Source of the DNA: Oikopleura dioica
Lineage: Eukaryota; Chordata; Appendicularia; Copelata; Oikopleuridae
NCBI GenBank assembly: GCA_907165135.1
Contig: OU015568.1
Location: forward strand, 15,263,208 to 15,327,207
DNA: 64,000 bases
Reading direction: 5' to 3'
In this document: in pieces, positions 13,117 to 24,446 of the stretch
How positions within the stretch are numbered: the stretch's first letter is position 1
How the letters are laid out: each line of letters opens with the position of its first letter
Translations under genes and position numbers: made by a program
Notes under the pieces: model-generated
What the model was told of the DNA's origin: nothing
The model's input: only the letters and a program-made list of their open reading frames with translations
Database searches by the model: none

Positions 13117-14889
13117 ATGGCAATCCTCGAAGATAAGAAATGGAACCTTGCCCACATTCAAAATTCTTTCATCGTTGATCAATTTTGTGAAAATGTTATT
13201 CACAAGCGAGATCAAATGACCGTTGATGAACTGGCTGATCGATGGGATGATCCAGATTTTGATCACAGTCCTGAAATTCGTGCATTTCAAAACTTCGACT
13301 CTGAAAAACCATCCGAGAAAGAAGCAACACTGACAGATTGCTCAAATCATACCAAGATAACTACAGAAAGAAGTCACGGGTTATAAAAAGCGACCTGGAT
13401 GATCCTCCTCAAATCCGATATGTTGCCGATCCGGAAAACAACTCGCCTGGCAAAATTCCTACAGTAGAAGAAATCAAGCAAAGAATAGAAAAACGAAAGC
13501 AAGAAGCTCTCGGAGTTGCGGATAAAATTGTCGAAGAGCTACCAAAAGATGTCCGCCCCTTTGCGGAATATGACAAGCTTACGACAGTTAGTCTTGATGT
13601 TCCGTCTTTATCATACAGGGAGAGTTCTTTAATATATAAATCAAGGAAGAATACCCTTATTTTCGGCATCTAATCGAACTCTTATCAGTGTTTCCCTTTA
13701 TAAAATGGTCGGAAATGAAAAGATCCCGCTTCGGTTCCCAAACGAAAAAGGTGAATTCGTGCATGGCATTACCATCAATATTCGACAGAATCAAAAATAT
13801 CGCGATCTCGTTGGTCTGACATGCTTCCAATACATAAAAAGCTACGATCATCCTAGCTTCAGTGGTCCGAAGCTTGAACACTCCGAGGTCACAGACCGAT
13901 CGCACTCAATCTATTTCGTCGAGAACGGAAATATTGAGCCGGACGTGACGATTCACATTGCGCAGGATCTTAAGTCGGCTGCGTTTGATTTAAAATCATT
14001 GGCGGAGGATAAAATTAATGGGAGAATGACTCTTGCCAATATGGGCTTAGCGATTGTAGAAAACTGTATTGCGGAGAGAGCGAAAGGTGGTTGTATTTGA
14101 AAGTCTTACTGATATTAATAAACATATTTAGTCGGAAAAGCACGAGTTATTTTGAGTGAGATACAAATGTCTCGCTCTACTTGCCAAGATGTCGTCGTTC
14201 CCATCGATACAGAATCAACCGCTGACGATGTTCTCCAAGCAGCAAAAAGGACCTTCGACGAGCACGGCCTTCAAAAGCTTCGCACGAATCAATCCTTCGT
14301 GCTCAAGAAAGACAACGTGATTCTAGCGCCGACGATCGCTATTCTTGAATTCCTGCAGCACAACTGTAGAAACCCACAAATCCCTGACCCAGTGTACACT
14401 ATCAATCTCTGCGTACAAACCGTTGAGCCTCCTCCCAAGCCGCCGACGTTTACAGAAGAGCAGTGTTCCTTCACTGTCAAAATCATTCCAAGCGTGATGC
14501 AAAGCTTCAAGCTCGGAAAGAAATTCCAGATCGCTCAAGACTTCACGATTACTTTCGGTAACGATTGTATCACGATTGCCACTGGTAAGCCGAAAGCGAG
14601 CTTCAAAAATAAAATGACGCCGACGAAACTGTTCGCTGGCATTCCCTCAGTGATTCCCTACAGTAAGATGTCCGACTTTACGATCACGCCACAGAAGAAC
14701 GAAAGAAGTCAACTGACCGTAGCGTACAAATCTGATGCAGCATTCGAGAAACTCGTGATCAGAGCTCCCACCGACATCGGTCGACGGATGCAGTACTTTT
14801 TCGAGAAAAACGACATTCAACTTCAGTCAGCGTCGCCGAGTCTCGCCTCTTCGCGACAAAAGGGGCGCAGAAAATCCGTCTTCTTTTGA
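13117..14889 (+). CDS. MAPKAP1: TORC2 subunit SIN1 (MAPKAP1)
   Basis: The N-terminus MAILED..LAHIQNSF matches the conserved SIN1 start. The middle matches the CRIM/N-terminal regions (RPFAEYDKL, then DLVGLTCFQYIKS). The last part matches the Ras-binding-like and PH-like domains (FTITPQK, KSDAAFEKLVI). SIN1 scaffolds mTORC2 and recruits AGC kinases such as Akt. The reading needs at least three introns: an uncertain one near 13260-13370, where the frame changes, a non-GT intron ending at 13688, and a GT-AG intron 14087-14131. The first junction could not be placed confidently. The call rests on several separated conserved blocks. Confidence 0.85.
13619..13688 (+). other. Probable non-canonical intron in SIN1/MAPKAP1
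   Basis: Phase demands an exon ending in two codon bases before AG at 13687-13688. The closest fits are a GG donor at 13619 or a GA donor at 13622 (67 nt). GAGTTC (13622-13627) and GAACTC (13676-13681) are complementary, as in the other GA-AG introns here. A GT donor further upstream (GTCTTT) would also keep frame but drops residues, so this remains ambiguous. Confidence 0.5.
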
Positions 14890-15031
14890 TTCAACCCGTT
14901 ATTTATTATTTCTAACTGTTTCTTTCACTGCTGATTCAATGTTTTCGAAAATTCATAAACTCACAATTCATGTCATTTCTAGCGTCTCACTCACTTCTAG
15001 ATTTTTCTAGTTTTTGAAAAGTACCGTAGGT

Positions 15032-15542
15032 ATGGGCTGGTTCGGAAGCTCCGCTCCTGAGAAGAAGAAAAACTATGACGAGGATATGAGTACGGATTTT
15101 GGATTTGACTTTGTTTAACAGAGATATTGAAGATGACGGCGCTGGCGGTGGATATGATAAGTACGATACAGGCTCTTCCGCTGGTTCTTCGGCGCCACCA
15201 CCACTTGGAGGAGGACTCGGAAATGCAAGCGCGATGCCATCAATGAGCGAGGACTTGGGAGCTGCTTCTATGCCAGGAAATGTTTCTCAGGTAAATGAGT
15301 GATCCCAAGATTGTTTCCTTATTGTAGATAAGGCTCTTGGTATGGTCAAGCAACAATTGAAACAGCAGCTCGCTCAGGCTCACCAACAAGCTCTCATGGA
15401 AGCGATCAACAAAAACTGCCTCGAAGCTTGCGACCCAGATGGCTCCAGCAGACTCCAGACAAAATGCGTCGAAACATGCGCCGCTAGATACATTGACGCG
15501 TGGAACCACGTGTCCAAGAGTGTGCGAAATGCGCAGTCCTAG
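15032..15542 (+). CDS. TIMM13: Mitochondrial intermembrane-space chaperone TIMM13
   Basis: Three exons (15032-15089, 15124-15290, 15333-15542) give 144 residues. The C-terminal half holds the twin CX3C motif of small TIMs (CLEAC, 11 residues, CVETC) followed by RYIDAWNHVSKS, which is specific to Tim13. It would pair with Tim8 to escort hydrophobic precursors across the intermembrane space. The N-terminal ~75 residues are an unusual Gly/Ser/Ala-rich extension, so the protein is longer than the usual ~95 residues. The first intron would be only 34 nt; the second uses the acceptor TAAG at 15332. Acceptors TTCTAG and CGTAG precede the ATG. Confidence 0.88.
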
Positions 15543-15711
15543 TTCTATTGTATTTCCAATTATGTATTTATTAATGCTCACTGCGTGTAACTGAAATGGC
15601 GCTGATTAGAATGATTCAAGCTGCGCGCGCTGCGCTTTGATTGGCTCCTTGTCGGTGCTAATGCGCAGCGCCCCGCTCCGTACATTATCGATTCGACATT
15701 ATTTATCACTC

Positions 15712-16465
15712 CTTAAGGGTAGAACATGAAATCGGCGCGCGGCGCCTCGCTCGCCAAGCGCCCCGCCGTGCCCTACTTTTCAGAATGCCCTAAAATCGGA
15801 ACGGATAAAGCTTTTCAAAAATTTCTTCGGATTTCAGATTATCAAAGCCTTTACTTTTCACAGATCAAAAATGAGCAGAATCGTCAAACAGTAAGTCGGA
15901 GAAAATGACATGAGTTGGTTAAACTCTATCTCCTCTCGCAATTTTTATCCGATTTTTTCAAATTTAGATAGGTCGAAAGTGCTCCGTTAGACCTAAAATT
16001 TCGTAGTCTCAGAATTAATTTTGAAGCTTTATGGAATTTTATATGAGCTTTTGAAATGAGAGCTGCACTGTCGTGAGGCGCGCAGCGCGAGAGAAGAAGC
16101 GGCGCGGCGTGAGAGCACTTGTTTTGAGAAGCCGTGTGGATTTTTAGGGAGGTTCAAAATTAATTCTGAGACTACGAAATTTTAGGTCTAACGGAGCACT
16201 TTCGACCTATCTAAATTTGAAAAATCGGATAAGAATTGCGAGAGGAGATAGAGTTTGACCAACTCATGTCATTTTCTCCGACTTATTCTTTGACGATTCT
16301 GCTCATTTTTGATCTGTGTAAAGTAAAGGCTTTGATAATCTGAAATCCGAAGAAATTTTTGAAAAGCTTTATCCGTTCCGATTTTAGGGCATTCTGAAAA
16401 GTAGGGCACGGCGGGGCGCTGGGCGAGCGAGGCGCCGCGCGCCGATTTCATGTTCTACCCTTAAG
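15712..16465. mobile_element. 754-bp palindromic (foldback/MITE-like) element with TTAA ends
   Basis: Two near-identical inverted arms (about 15712-16024 and 16154-16465, ~312 bp each) flank a 129-bp centre. Both ends read CTTAAGGGTAGAACATG in opposite orientation, so TTAA may be the target duplication. Each arm contains a mirrored 60-codon ORF that I regard as an accident of the repeat. TTAA ends recall piggyBac-like elements, but the termini GGGTAG..CTACCC do not match the usual CCC start, so the family is open. It sits between TIMM13 and the RNF32 start codon, probably within an operon. Confidence 0.8.
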
Positions 16466-16481
16466 TTCAGAAAATAATGGA

Positions 16482-16490
16482 ATGAACCGT
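16482..16490 (+). pseudogene. RNF32: First three codons of the split RNF32 homologue
   Basis: ATG and two further codons, preceded by a TTCAG acceptor at 16466-16470, run directly into the 5' LTR. The last four bases (CCGT) are duplicated after the 3' LTR. Reading continues in frame with the RNF32 body at 53857, so this was the gene's start before insertion. Confidence 0.75.
16487..16490. repeat. Target-site duplication CCGT, left copy
   Basis: CCGT immediately precedes the 5' LTR and recurs at 53853-53856 directly after the 3' LTR. Four-base duplications are typical of Ty3/gypsy integration. Confidence 0.85.
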
Positions 16491-16797
16491 TGTTATGATA
16501 TAACTTATGTTTATGCAGCTGAGTGCCCAGGTTAGCCTGAGCATCTCGTTCCATCCTGACGATATGCCTCGTGCATAATTGATCAACCAATAAGAACCTG
16601 GATGGCTCGGGATGCAGCGTAGGATAGCCTGGGGGCTCAGCGATCAGTATATAAGGAAGACACCTTCCTTCAGATCAGTAACGTTCTCATTTCATACCAT
16701 GTGCAAGACATGAAATAAAACACAAAATACGTTATACCAAAATATGCGTTAGTTTTTATTGCAAGATTGATACACCATTGCAAGGCAGCGCATAACA
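16491..16797 (+). repeat. 5' LTR (307 bp)
   Basis: Begins TGTTATG and ends CATAACA, a 7-bp inverted terminal repeat. The sequence is identical to 53546-53852. It contains a CCAAT box (16587-16591), TATATAAG (16648-16655) and AATAAA (16714-16719), so U3, R and U5 can be read in order, with R starting about 16680. Confidence 0.96.
16648..16655 (+). promoter_or_regulatory. TATA box of the 5' LTR promoter
   Basis: TATATAAG, 61 bp after a CCAAT box and about 60 bp before AATAAA, in the usual order for an LTR U3-R boundary. The same site in the 3' LTR is at 53703-53710. Confidence 0.75.
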
Positions 16798-16798
16798 T

Positions 16799-16811
16799 TG
16801 GTGTCAGAAGT
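16799..16811 (+). other. Primer-binding site complementary to tRNA-Leu 3' end
   Basis: TGGTGTCAGAAGT starts one base after the LTR. It is complementary to a CCA-terminated tRNA ending in the tRNA-Leu(CAA)-type acceptor ACTTCTGACA. The match is 13 nt and then stops. It marks the minus-strand DNA start for reverse transcription. Confidence 0.8.
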
Positions 16812-19800
16812 ATAAACAAACCCAGCGCCAGGTATGAATTTTAGGAAAATATTAAGAAAGGTAAAAATATTTATGAATCTTCACGCTGGTAGCTTAGAAG
16901 AAACATAACAATTCATCAAAACGCGGTAAGTCTTTGAAAAACCATCAAAATTTTATGATTTTCTAAAGTGAACCTGCGTGTAGGATTTCTTTATAATTCA
17001 TAAAAGCGGAAAAGAGACTCTAAAAATAATGAAAGCTAAATGAAAAATTTATAAACCCCCACACGTGTAAGCTCAGAATAAACATTTAAATTTATAAAAG
17101 CACTAGAAGTCTTTGAAACACCATCAAAATTTTATGATTTTCGAAAGCGAGCATGCCTGGGGGATTATTTATTATTCATCTAGATGCAAGCTAGAAACTC
17201 TGAAATAGGAATTAAAATTCATAGACTTGCAAGGCTTTTGAAATAATGAAACATGAGAAGGAATACGCGCTGCGAAAGTTCAAAAGAGACGTTAACTCAG
17301 TCTCTTCTCGAGCGGATACGCGCTAAGTCGTATTCATAATTCATCAAAAACTGAGCAAAACGTCTGAAGAAACAATTAGAATTCATTAACGGGCAGACTC
17401 AAAGAAGTTATGAAACTTTCAAAGGAATAAATAATTTGATACTTCAGAAGAAACTTATAATTCAGTCTCTTTGAGAACAACGATACCTGAAGGTTTATTC
17501 ATTATTCATAAAAACGCAGAGAAGAGACTCTGAAATGGATAATTCATATGAATAGACTGTTGATGTTCAAAGAAATAATGAAAATTCCAAAGGAAGAAAG
17601 AATCTCAAACTACAAAAGAATCTCTAATTTCGTCTCTTTCAGATCCAGCATGATGAGAATATTCTATTAAAGAAAAACCCGCGAAGCGCGGCGCGCCAAA
17701 AGCGCTCAGTAATTTATGATCTTCAAAGAGATCAAGCTTTTCGGAAAATTAAAAATTCAGGAGAAGCGCGAGACGGTGCGCTTAGATTTTACGAATAATT
17801 TCTGGAGCAACCAGGCTGTCAGAATATGAATAGTTAATAGAAAACACGTGGAAAAATGCTCTCAAAAATATCAATTATTAAAAGGATTCCTCAGAAGTTG
17901 AGCCTGAAGATACCGTTTAATATTCATGATTCCGCGAAAACGGAAAACGGAAATCCACTTTCGTCATTTCACAAAAACCCAGCTTGGGGAAGGCAGAAGA
18001 AAAAAGAAGAAGTGGAAGTGAAGAAACCAATGCTGGCGGAGAAATTGATGAATCTTTGCTTACCGATCGCCCCGTTTCTTTTTGTTACACATTTTGTAGC
18101 CTAGACTTAATAAGCCAGAGAAGTAAGAATCAATGTTTTTTAAAATCCTAAGAGAAAAAGGTTGGGAAAAAATCATTTTAGGAAAAGCCCGCAGAATAAC
18201 ACAAAACCGATTATCAAAAAGAATCAAGATCTTTATAGAAGAAAAATACGGTAGGAGAAAGGTGAAACCTTATTCAAATTTTCTGAGGCTCCCTTAATCA
18301 AAAAATTTTTTTGATCGTCTCTTTTGAAAAGGAAAACTCAAAAATATGCCTTATTTAAAAATAACTCAAGGGAAAGAAACGTTTTTCTACGTTCCCTTTA
18401 AACAGAAGGCTATTATTAGCGAAAAAGAGTCAATTTACGATGAACCCAATTAATTTCACCCATGCTTTAAAAAATTTTTAACCTTCCCCTCTTCGCCCGT
18501 CTTAATGAAAGTCTACACTTTATTGACAAGGAAAGAATTTTCACGCGAAAATACGTTTACCCCGTTTTAAGAGTTACAACACCGATTTTTTCATTTTTTC
18601 TGCGAAAGTTAAGGTACCTTCCGCTCATAATAAAGATCTGATTATTCGCCCAGTTTAAGATGAAATCTTAAATAATTTATGGCTAAAGATCACCTTTATT
18701 ATTTTTTCGACACAATTTTTCGCTCAGCCCACCAAAAATAATTGTTCTTGATCAAAGACACATTATTCCGAGACGTCTTTCAACGTTTCCGACACGATGG
18801 TGGAAGAAGCGAAAATGATTGACAGCGGAAGAACAAAAGGCACCGGAAAATCACAACGAATTTTTATTATTCTGAGCGGTGTGAGCCGCTTCGGAAAAAT
18901 TAAAAATTCAAAGAGGCCGGTGGCCAAGTTTTCATAATTAATGAAGTAACCAAGTTGCGTGACAATGTATTCTGAAGCCAATTAAAGTGTACACTATAAA
19001 TACAGCACTGGGAGGTGGAAAAGGATAACGAAGAGCAAGATCATAAGTGTAGCTCTGAAAAAAAGTCGAAAAATAAACGGCAATTCTATCGTCAATTTAC
19101 AATCAAGGATGAAGAAGCAAGCAACGACCAAGCAAATAAACACGATAAACTCCTCTGCTAACAAAAATCGCATCAAAGCTACGCTGGTCCTAGATTCAGC
19201 GCTAGGCCCGAAGCAACTAGCGTGCCCCTTCCACCAATTGAATGGGTCAAAGTTAAGGTAGAGTAAAAATTTTATTTCGGGATGAAAAAGCGCATATGTC
19301 ATGGTCCAAAATATTTTTCTTCTCACTAATCATACAAATATTTTTGCGGATGACAGGTCAGGCTGGCCCACTTTTCCGACATTTTTCGGCACACCCGATT
19401 TCTTGCGCTTATCTGAAAGAAAAATTTGGCTGAGTATCTTAGGCTTTCAACCGACCCTTTGAGATTTTCGGAAAGTATTTTTATCTGCCCTTGAAATTAT
19501 AAAAAAGGGGCCTAAATTTTTCGGAAATTTCGATGTTCTGGCGGGGAAAAATCTTGAGTTAACTGACCATTATTTTTGTCACATTTCTTTCCTAGAAAAA
19601 GGCCGCTTCCGCTTTTTCTTATAATAGCGCGCCGCGTCAAAAGCGTAATTATGTATCGGCCCTATTATGATAATTCGATATTCTCGTAAAAAGAAACAAT
19701 TTCGAGTTAATTTCCCCTTCCCTATGTGCCCAAAGAACGGAAAATTATACGTTAATTTTGGTAACACCGACTCTTCGGAGGGAAAAATCATCGGTAAATA

Positions 19801-20774
19801 GAAGTCAATGTGGTCTTAAGCTTGCCCGATCCTTGTAGCAAATTTTGTTATAAGCAGCAAAATTGTTATAAGCGACCCCAAAAAGCAAGCTTAAAATTTT
19901 CGAAGGAAAGTCATGATTTTGATTCAGATTGTTTTTCTTGAAAATAAATAGAGGCTTACTAACAGACCCATCGGAAGTGACGAATTTTCTCCTCCCCTTC
20001 GTTATAAAACGTCTCTTTTAGAAATCTCAGAGGATTGATAATTCTCATATAAACCTAGGTTGACTTCATTAAAGCCAATTTTTCAATTTTTCACTAAGTG
20101 AAGCGTCTCTTTCGATGCCGAAATAGGGTTATTTAGGTCGTTAGAATATAGTTTGAGTTTAATTCTTTGAAGAAAATTTTTTTCTTAACAAAAATAAACG
20201 AATGTTTGCATGACAAACAACCTAGAATAATGAAAATAAAAAAAAAAGCCCCTCTTAATTGGAAATTCAAGCTACAGTATTAATTCAAGAGAAACATCAT
20301 GTTCGCCGGCTTTGATTTTTTGTCGATCAAACCCCTTCATTTTCTCATTGAGAATCATTAAATGACACTCTACCGACCGTCGTAAATCAATTTGTTCACA
20401 ACTGTTTATAATTAAAAGAACACGTGCGGAAATCTGCTTGGTAGCTTATAACAACGGCAAAGGCCAAGTAAAAGCTTAATTATTTTTTGAATTTTTAATT
20501 TTTATTACAACAAAAATGATTAAGACAGTAGAATTACGGTTGAAAGAAGGATAAGCGAAAGGAAAATAATTGCGTACAAGATCATCGAGGCGGAAAATTT
20601 TATGCACCAAATTCTACAAAATAATTTCAAAACGGGCGGTAAATTAGAAAAAGATAAAGTTTATTTTTTGGTTGATAAACATTTTAAGAAAAATAGAAGG
20701 AAACAAATTCTGGCGTCTAGAAAAAATTGTGCATCAGTCGAGAGCGGGAAATTCTGAAAAAAGGGGCGCAAAAA
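16812..20774. other. Repeat-rich, apparently non-coding leader of the retroelement (part 1)
   Basis: About 4 kb with no convincing gene. It is A-rich and built of degenerate repeats with recurring AAGAGACTCT / GTCTCTTT and 'AATTCATAAAA' pieces (clear at 16860-17660). Short open stretches at 17856-18104 (+) and 18994-19326 (-, hydrophobic) have no recognisable similarity; the second could be a small membrane protein, but support is weak. Confidence 0.5.
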
Positions 20775-21517
20775 TTACGCAGACTCGAAACCGGAGTCAT
20801 AGGACTCTAAGAAAAACGCTGGTTCAAAGATAATTTGATGCAAGTTGTCGAAGACAAAATCCACAAACGGATTCGGGTGCGGGTCAACTTCCATCAGGTC
20901 GTCTTCTTCGGGCTGATTTGCTGCAGCAGATTCATCGTCTGTCTGCTCGTCTTCTTCTGAAGAATCGGGAGGGAGCGGAATAGAAGCAGCAGGCTTAATT
21001 TAAAAGTTATTTTACAAAATAACTAATAATATTTAATGATTAATCATAACAAACGAAAAAAAGAAAACACCGAAGTAAAACTTACAATTAGAGTCACTGG
21101 AACGTCGGCGAAGAAGTGAGCGGGAATACCATTAAAATCAAAAGTCGCGTAGCGGTTGAGGTATTTGTCAACTTCTGGCTTCATGGCAAGGGGAAGAGAC
21201 GAAAGGCGAAGCCAAATGGAACCGCGCCGTCTTTCGTAGACGTTTGCAAGAGTCCGTCCGAAATCGGGCTTGCTATTCTGGGAAGGAATTGCGAGCTGAA
21301 ACAGGCCGAAGAGCTGAAGATTCATCCCCAAGATGTGCTCGCTTCTCGAAATCTGTTTCACGTAGTGTCGATAAGTCGGGCAGTCTCTTTCAGATGAATC
21401 CAACTCGTTATAGCCACGGGAATCAAAAATGCAGGGCCGCTTGCGAGGCAGATCATCTCGGGAACCATACGAAATCGTAGGTCCGTCGTCTCTTTTACGT
21501 TTTAAAAAGCGGCGCAT
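20775..21517 (-). CDS. Antisense spliced accessory gene A of the retroelement, function unknown
   Basis: Two exons on the minus strand (21517-21086 and 20993-20775) joined by a 92-nt intron with GTAAGT donor and TTAAG acceptor in phase 0 give 216 residues. The N-terminus is very basic (MRRFLKRKRDDGP), the middle has an IWLRLSSLPLA and ATFDFNGIPAHFF segment, and exon 2 is strongly acidic (SSEEDEQTDDES) and ends DSGFESA. I do not recognise a domain. Continuous reading across a well-formed intron opposite to gag-pol supports a real antisense gene. Basic plus acidic tails suggest a nuclear protein, which is inference only. Confidence 0.65.
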
Positions 21518-24116
21518 TTTTTTTTTGGGTTGCGAAAGAAACTTTTTATTTGATAAGAATCGTTTGTAATCTGTGGTAAAACGAACATCCCGTCGAGTTT
21601 TTACAGAAAGTTATTAAAAATGAATGCATTTAAAACAATAAAAGTTCCAAGAAAACGAACGAGGAATGATCAAAAGCGGCGCGCGCTTCAGAATTTTTTG
21701 GAACGCTAGAATAATCGCATCCCCCAGCCAGCGAACCTTCACATGATCAAACCATGATTCGATAATTGACACGTAAAATAGGGCGGCCAAAGCCTTTTAT
21801 TTGTTTGAATGATAAGGAAGAAGTATCGTAAAATTTAACGCACTCAGAATTTTTGAATTTTTAAAATCAAACTAAGGATAAAGTAGTCCTAAAGACAAAT
21901 TAAAGATATAAAAGAAACATCATTCAAAGTATAAATGCCTCTTTTGATAAGGTAAATGGAATACAATCTGTCTGGGAAAAAATTTTTTATTAACAATACC
22001 CTCCTTTAGACGAAGTTACCCCAAACTCACGTGAAAACTAAAAATCTATTGGATCATTTTAATTTCATTTTTAACCGAAATGAGCGTATTTAAAGAACCC
22101 AACAAAATTGTTTCTTTTGATGCAAGAAAGCGATAAGCGCGGAATTTCAAAAAGCCCAAAAGAATAACTTAATATCTTCCGAATAAGCAAATAATTAATG
22201 GATGCCCGTTATTGCCAGTTCTTAAAAACGTAACTGCGACTGCCAAGCGATTACGAGGATTTGCAGCGGCAAGTTGCCGTCGCCGCTGTTTTACCAGAAA
22301 GTTTCGAACTCCCGCCGCTAGAATTAATGCTTTTGTTAATAAGAAGAAGCGCCAAGAAGAGACTATATTTTTAGCAAGAATTACAAATGTCTGACAATTT
22401 TTATTGGAAACGGTGCTTATTTAAAGAAAGAAAATACTCTTCCAAAAATCCGCGCGCTTCGACCGAAAACTTCCTTGCCCACCATTTTGTCTTTCATCAG
22501 AAATTCTTCCTGATTATTTTCAAATAGAAGATTTAGAGTTTATAAAATTAAGCGCATTAGTAAATTGCCGGAAGAGACGGAATTTCCTAAATAACCAGTT
22601 ACAATTGATGGTACGGAAGGCGCAGGTGCAACCCGGGGATCGGCTGCAATCGAAGGTTTACTGTTATCATTTATTCAACAATCGCGGTCACGTGGCGAAC
22701 GCCAAACAGGTGTCAGATAAGGACAATAAATGAAAAGGGCAAGCGATTTATTGGACCCTCAGCAAACTGCTTTACCGAACAATTATCTCCCCTCTTACAA
22801 AATATCAAAGAAACCTCCGGGACTTCAACAAAAGAAGGTGCAATTTTTGTCGGGACATTCAACTTTGATCGGATTAAATCAAAACTGCCTACGATAGGGA
22901 TGTTCGAATAGCTCGCTTTACCTAGCGTAGCCTCATATAACTTAGAACGAGGACTTAAAAGGAACAATTATTAAAAATCATCGGCCTCGGACTTCGCTTT
23001 ATTGGAGAAGCGTCTAATATTAAAGTAGAAAAAGTCAGAACTCATACCGAGTTTTTAAGATAAATTTTTGAAGTCAAACTAAGGTCAATAGAACTTATTA
23101 AAGGAGTTTATTTTATAAAAGAAACATTTATCTAGGTTTAAAGGTTTTTTCAAGATATAGACTTCAAACAAAGGCAAGGAAAACTTTAATTTTAATTTTG
23201 AGTTTTGTCATCCTTGACGGGAAAGCGACTATTTTTAAAGGCAAATCAAGTCTAAAAGGCTTGATTGACACGTTCAACACATAAAGTGAACGTTTCGATA
23301 ATCCAAAATGGTTCTTTCAAGAATTCGAACCCCGAAGAAAAAGCAGAGTAGAATTTTAAAATAAATTCTAGTTTTGTCGTTTTAGACGAGAAAGCCATTA
23401 TTTTTAAAATCAAACTACGCACCAGATAGCTCGTCTAACAAATTCAACAGGAGAAAGAAACGTTACCAGAAGGAAAAATGCTTCTTTCGAAAGAACAAAC
23501 TCTGAAGTAAAACAAGAAGGAATTTTTAAAATAAATTTAAATTTTTCAAAAACTCGATAGGGAAAATGTGATTTTTAAAGTCAAACTAAATTACATCGGT
23601 TTTGTTTAACAAGTTTATCATACAAAAGGAATGATATTATGACGATAAATGCTTCTTTTGAGATATTTACTCCGAAGAAGAAGCAGGGGAAATTTTAAAA
23701 TTCATTAAAGGTTTGTTCCCTTAAAATAGGAAATTTCTGATTTTTTGAACTCAAACTTAAGTCGAAACAATCTTGTTGACATATTTGAATCTTTAAAGAA
23801 ACAAGATCTGAATCATTGATGTCTATTTTCAGAAAATCGACATGGATAAGGCCAGGAGAGAATCATTAAATTCTGGTCTCTATTTAGTCTCTTCTTCGAT
23901 AATGCCTCTTCTGCGGCATATAAGGAAAGAAACAACAATTATTTTCAAAAAGGAACTCAAACTCGGATATACGGACAAATCAATTTTTATTCTCACAATG
24001 ATCGAATGGTTCTAAAAAGAAATATCTACAGTGATATTTTCAATTACAAGAGACAATTGACGAATGAATTACCAGAAATCAACGTTTCTTTACAGTAAAG
24101 AAAACCGCGAAAATTA
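21518..24116. repeat. Leader (part 2) with dispersed TCAAACTA motif copies
   Basis: There is no supported gene. A motif of the form AARTCAAACTAA recurs near 21863, 23071, 23406, 23577 and 23747 (variant), usually after a T-rich run and followed within ~70 bases by AAGAAAC. More copies lie at 28115-29379. The spacing is irregular, so it is dispersed rather than tandem. Small open stretches (22212-22394 +, 22713-22967 -) are not convincing. Confidence 0.55.
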
Positions 24117-24446
24117 CTAATAATAATGAAAATCGTCCTTTTTCGTTGATTTACGGACGCGGGTGGACCGGCGAAGCGGGGGCTGCACAGGATTTCGCGC
24201 AGCTGGTTGTGAGGCTGTTTCGGAAGCAGCTGGTTGCGTGGCCGGGCGTGCAATCGCCGACGTGGTAGTAGTAGTTGTCGTTGTCGAAGCCGAAATTCCC
24301 AATCGTCTTTCCCAAGGAAATGGCGGTAGAGTTTGGAATTTTCTCCAGCGACGCTCTGAGCGACGATCTAGCTTCTTGCAGAGCTTTTTCAGATCCAAGA
24401 TACGACGCATTCTCTTCGAAACTTTCTGATCAGGGCTAGTGACCAT
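24117..24446 (-). CDS. Antisense accessory gene B with C-terminal RRSTRVRKST motif
   Basis: 109 residues read from 24446 down to 24117. The N-terminal third is basic and helical, the middle is a Thr/Ala/Pro low-complexity linker with a run of eight threonines, and the C-terminus is RRSTRVRKSTKKDDFHYY. That tail is almost the same as the tail of the gene at 25672-26175, so the two belong to one family although their bodies differ. An overlapping minus frame (24709-24389) could supply an upstream exon, but no junction is clear. Function unknown; the basic tail could bind nucleic acid. Confidence 0.6.
   Translation of the reverse strand: MVTSPDQKVSKRMRRILDLKKLCKKLDRRSERRWRKFQTLPPFPWERRLGISASTTTTTTTTSAIARPATQPAASETASQPAARNPVQPPLRRSTRVRKSTKKDDFHYY

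Noticed and set aside
15726-16451. Two mirrored 60-codon ORFs starting MKSARGASLA
   Set aside because: They are the same sequence in the two arms of an inverted repeat and have no similarity to known proteins, so they are by-products of the repeat.
18994-19326. Minus-strand hydrophobic ORF in the leader as a membrane protein gene
   Set aside because: It is hydrophobic, but composition in this AT-rich repeat region can produce that by chance and no paralogue is present. Mentioned only in the leader description.
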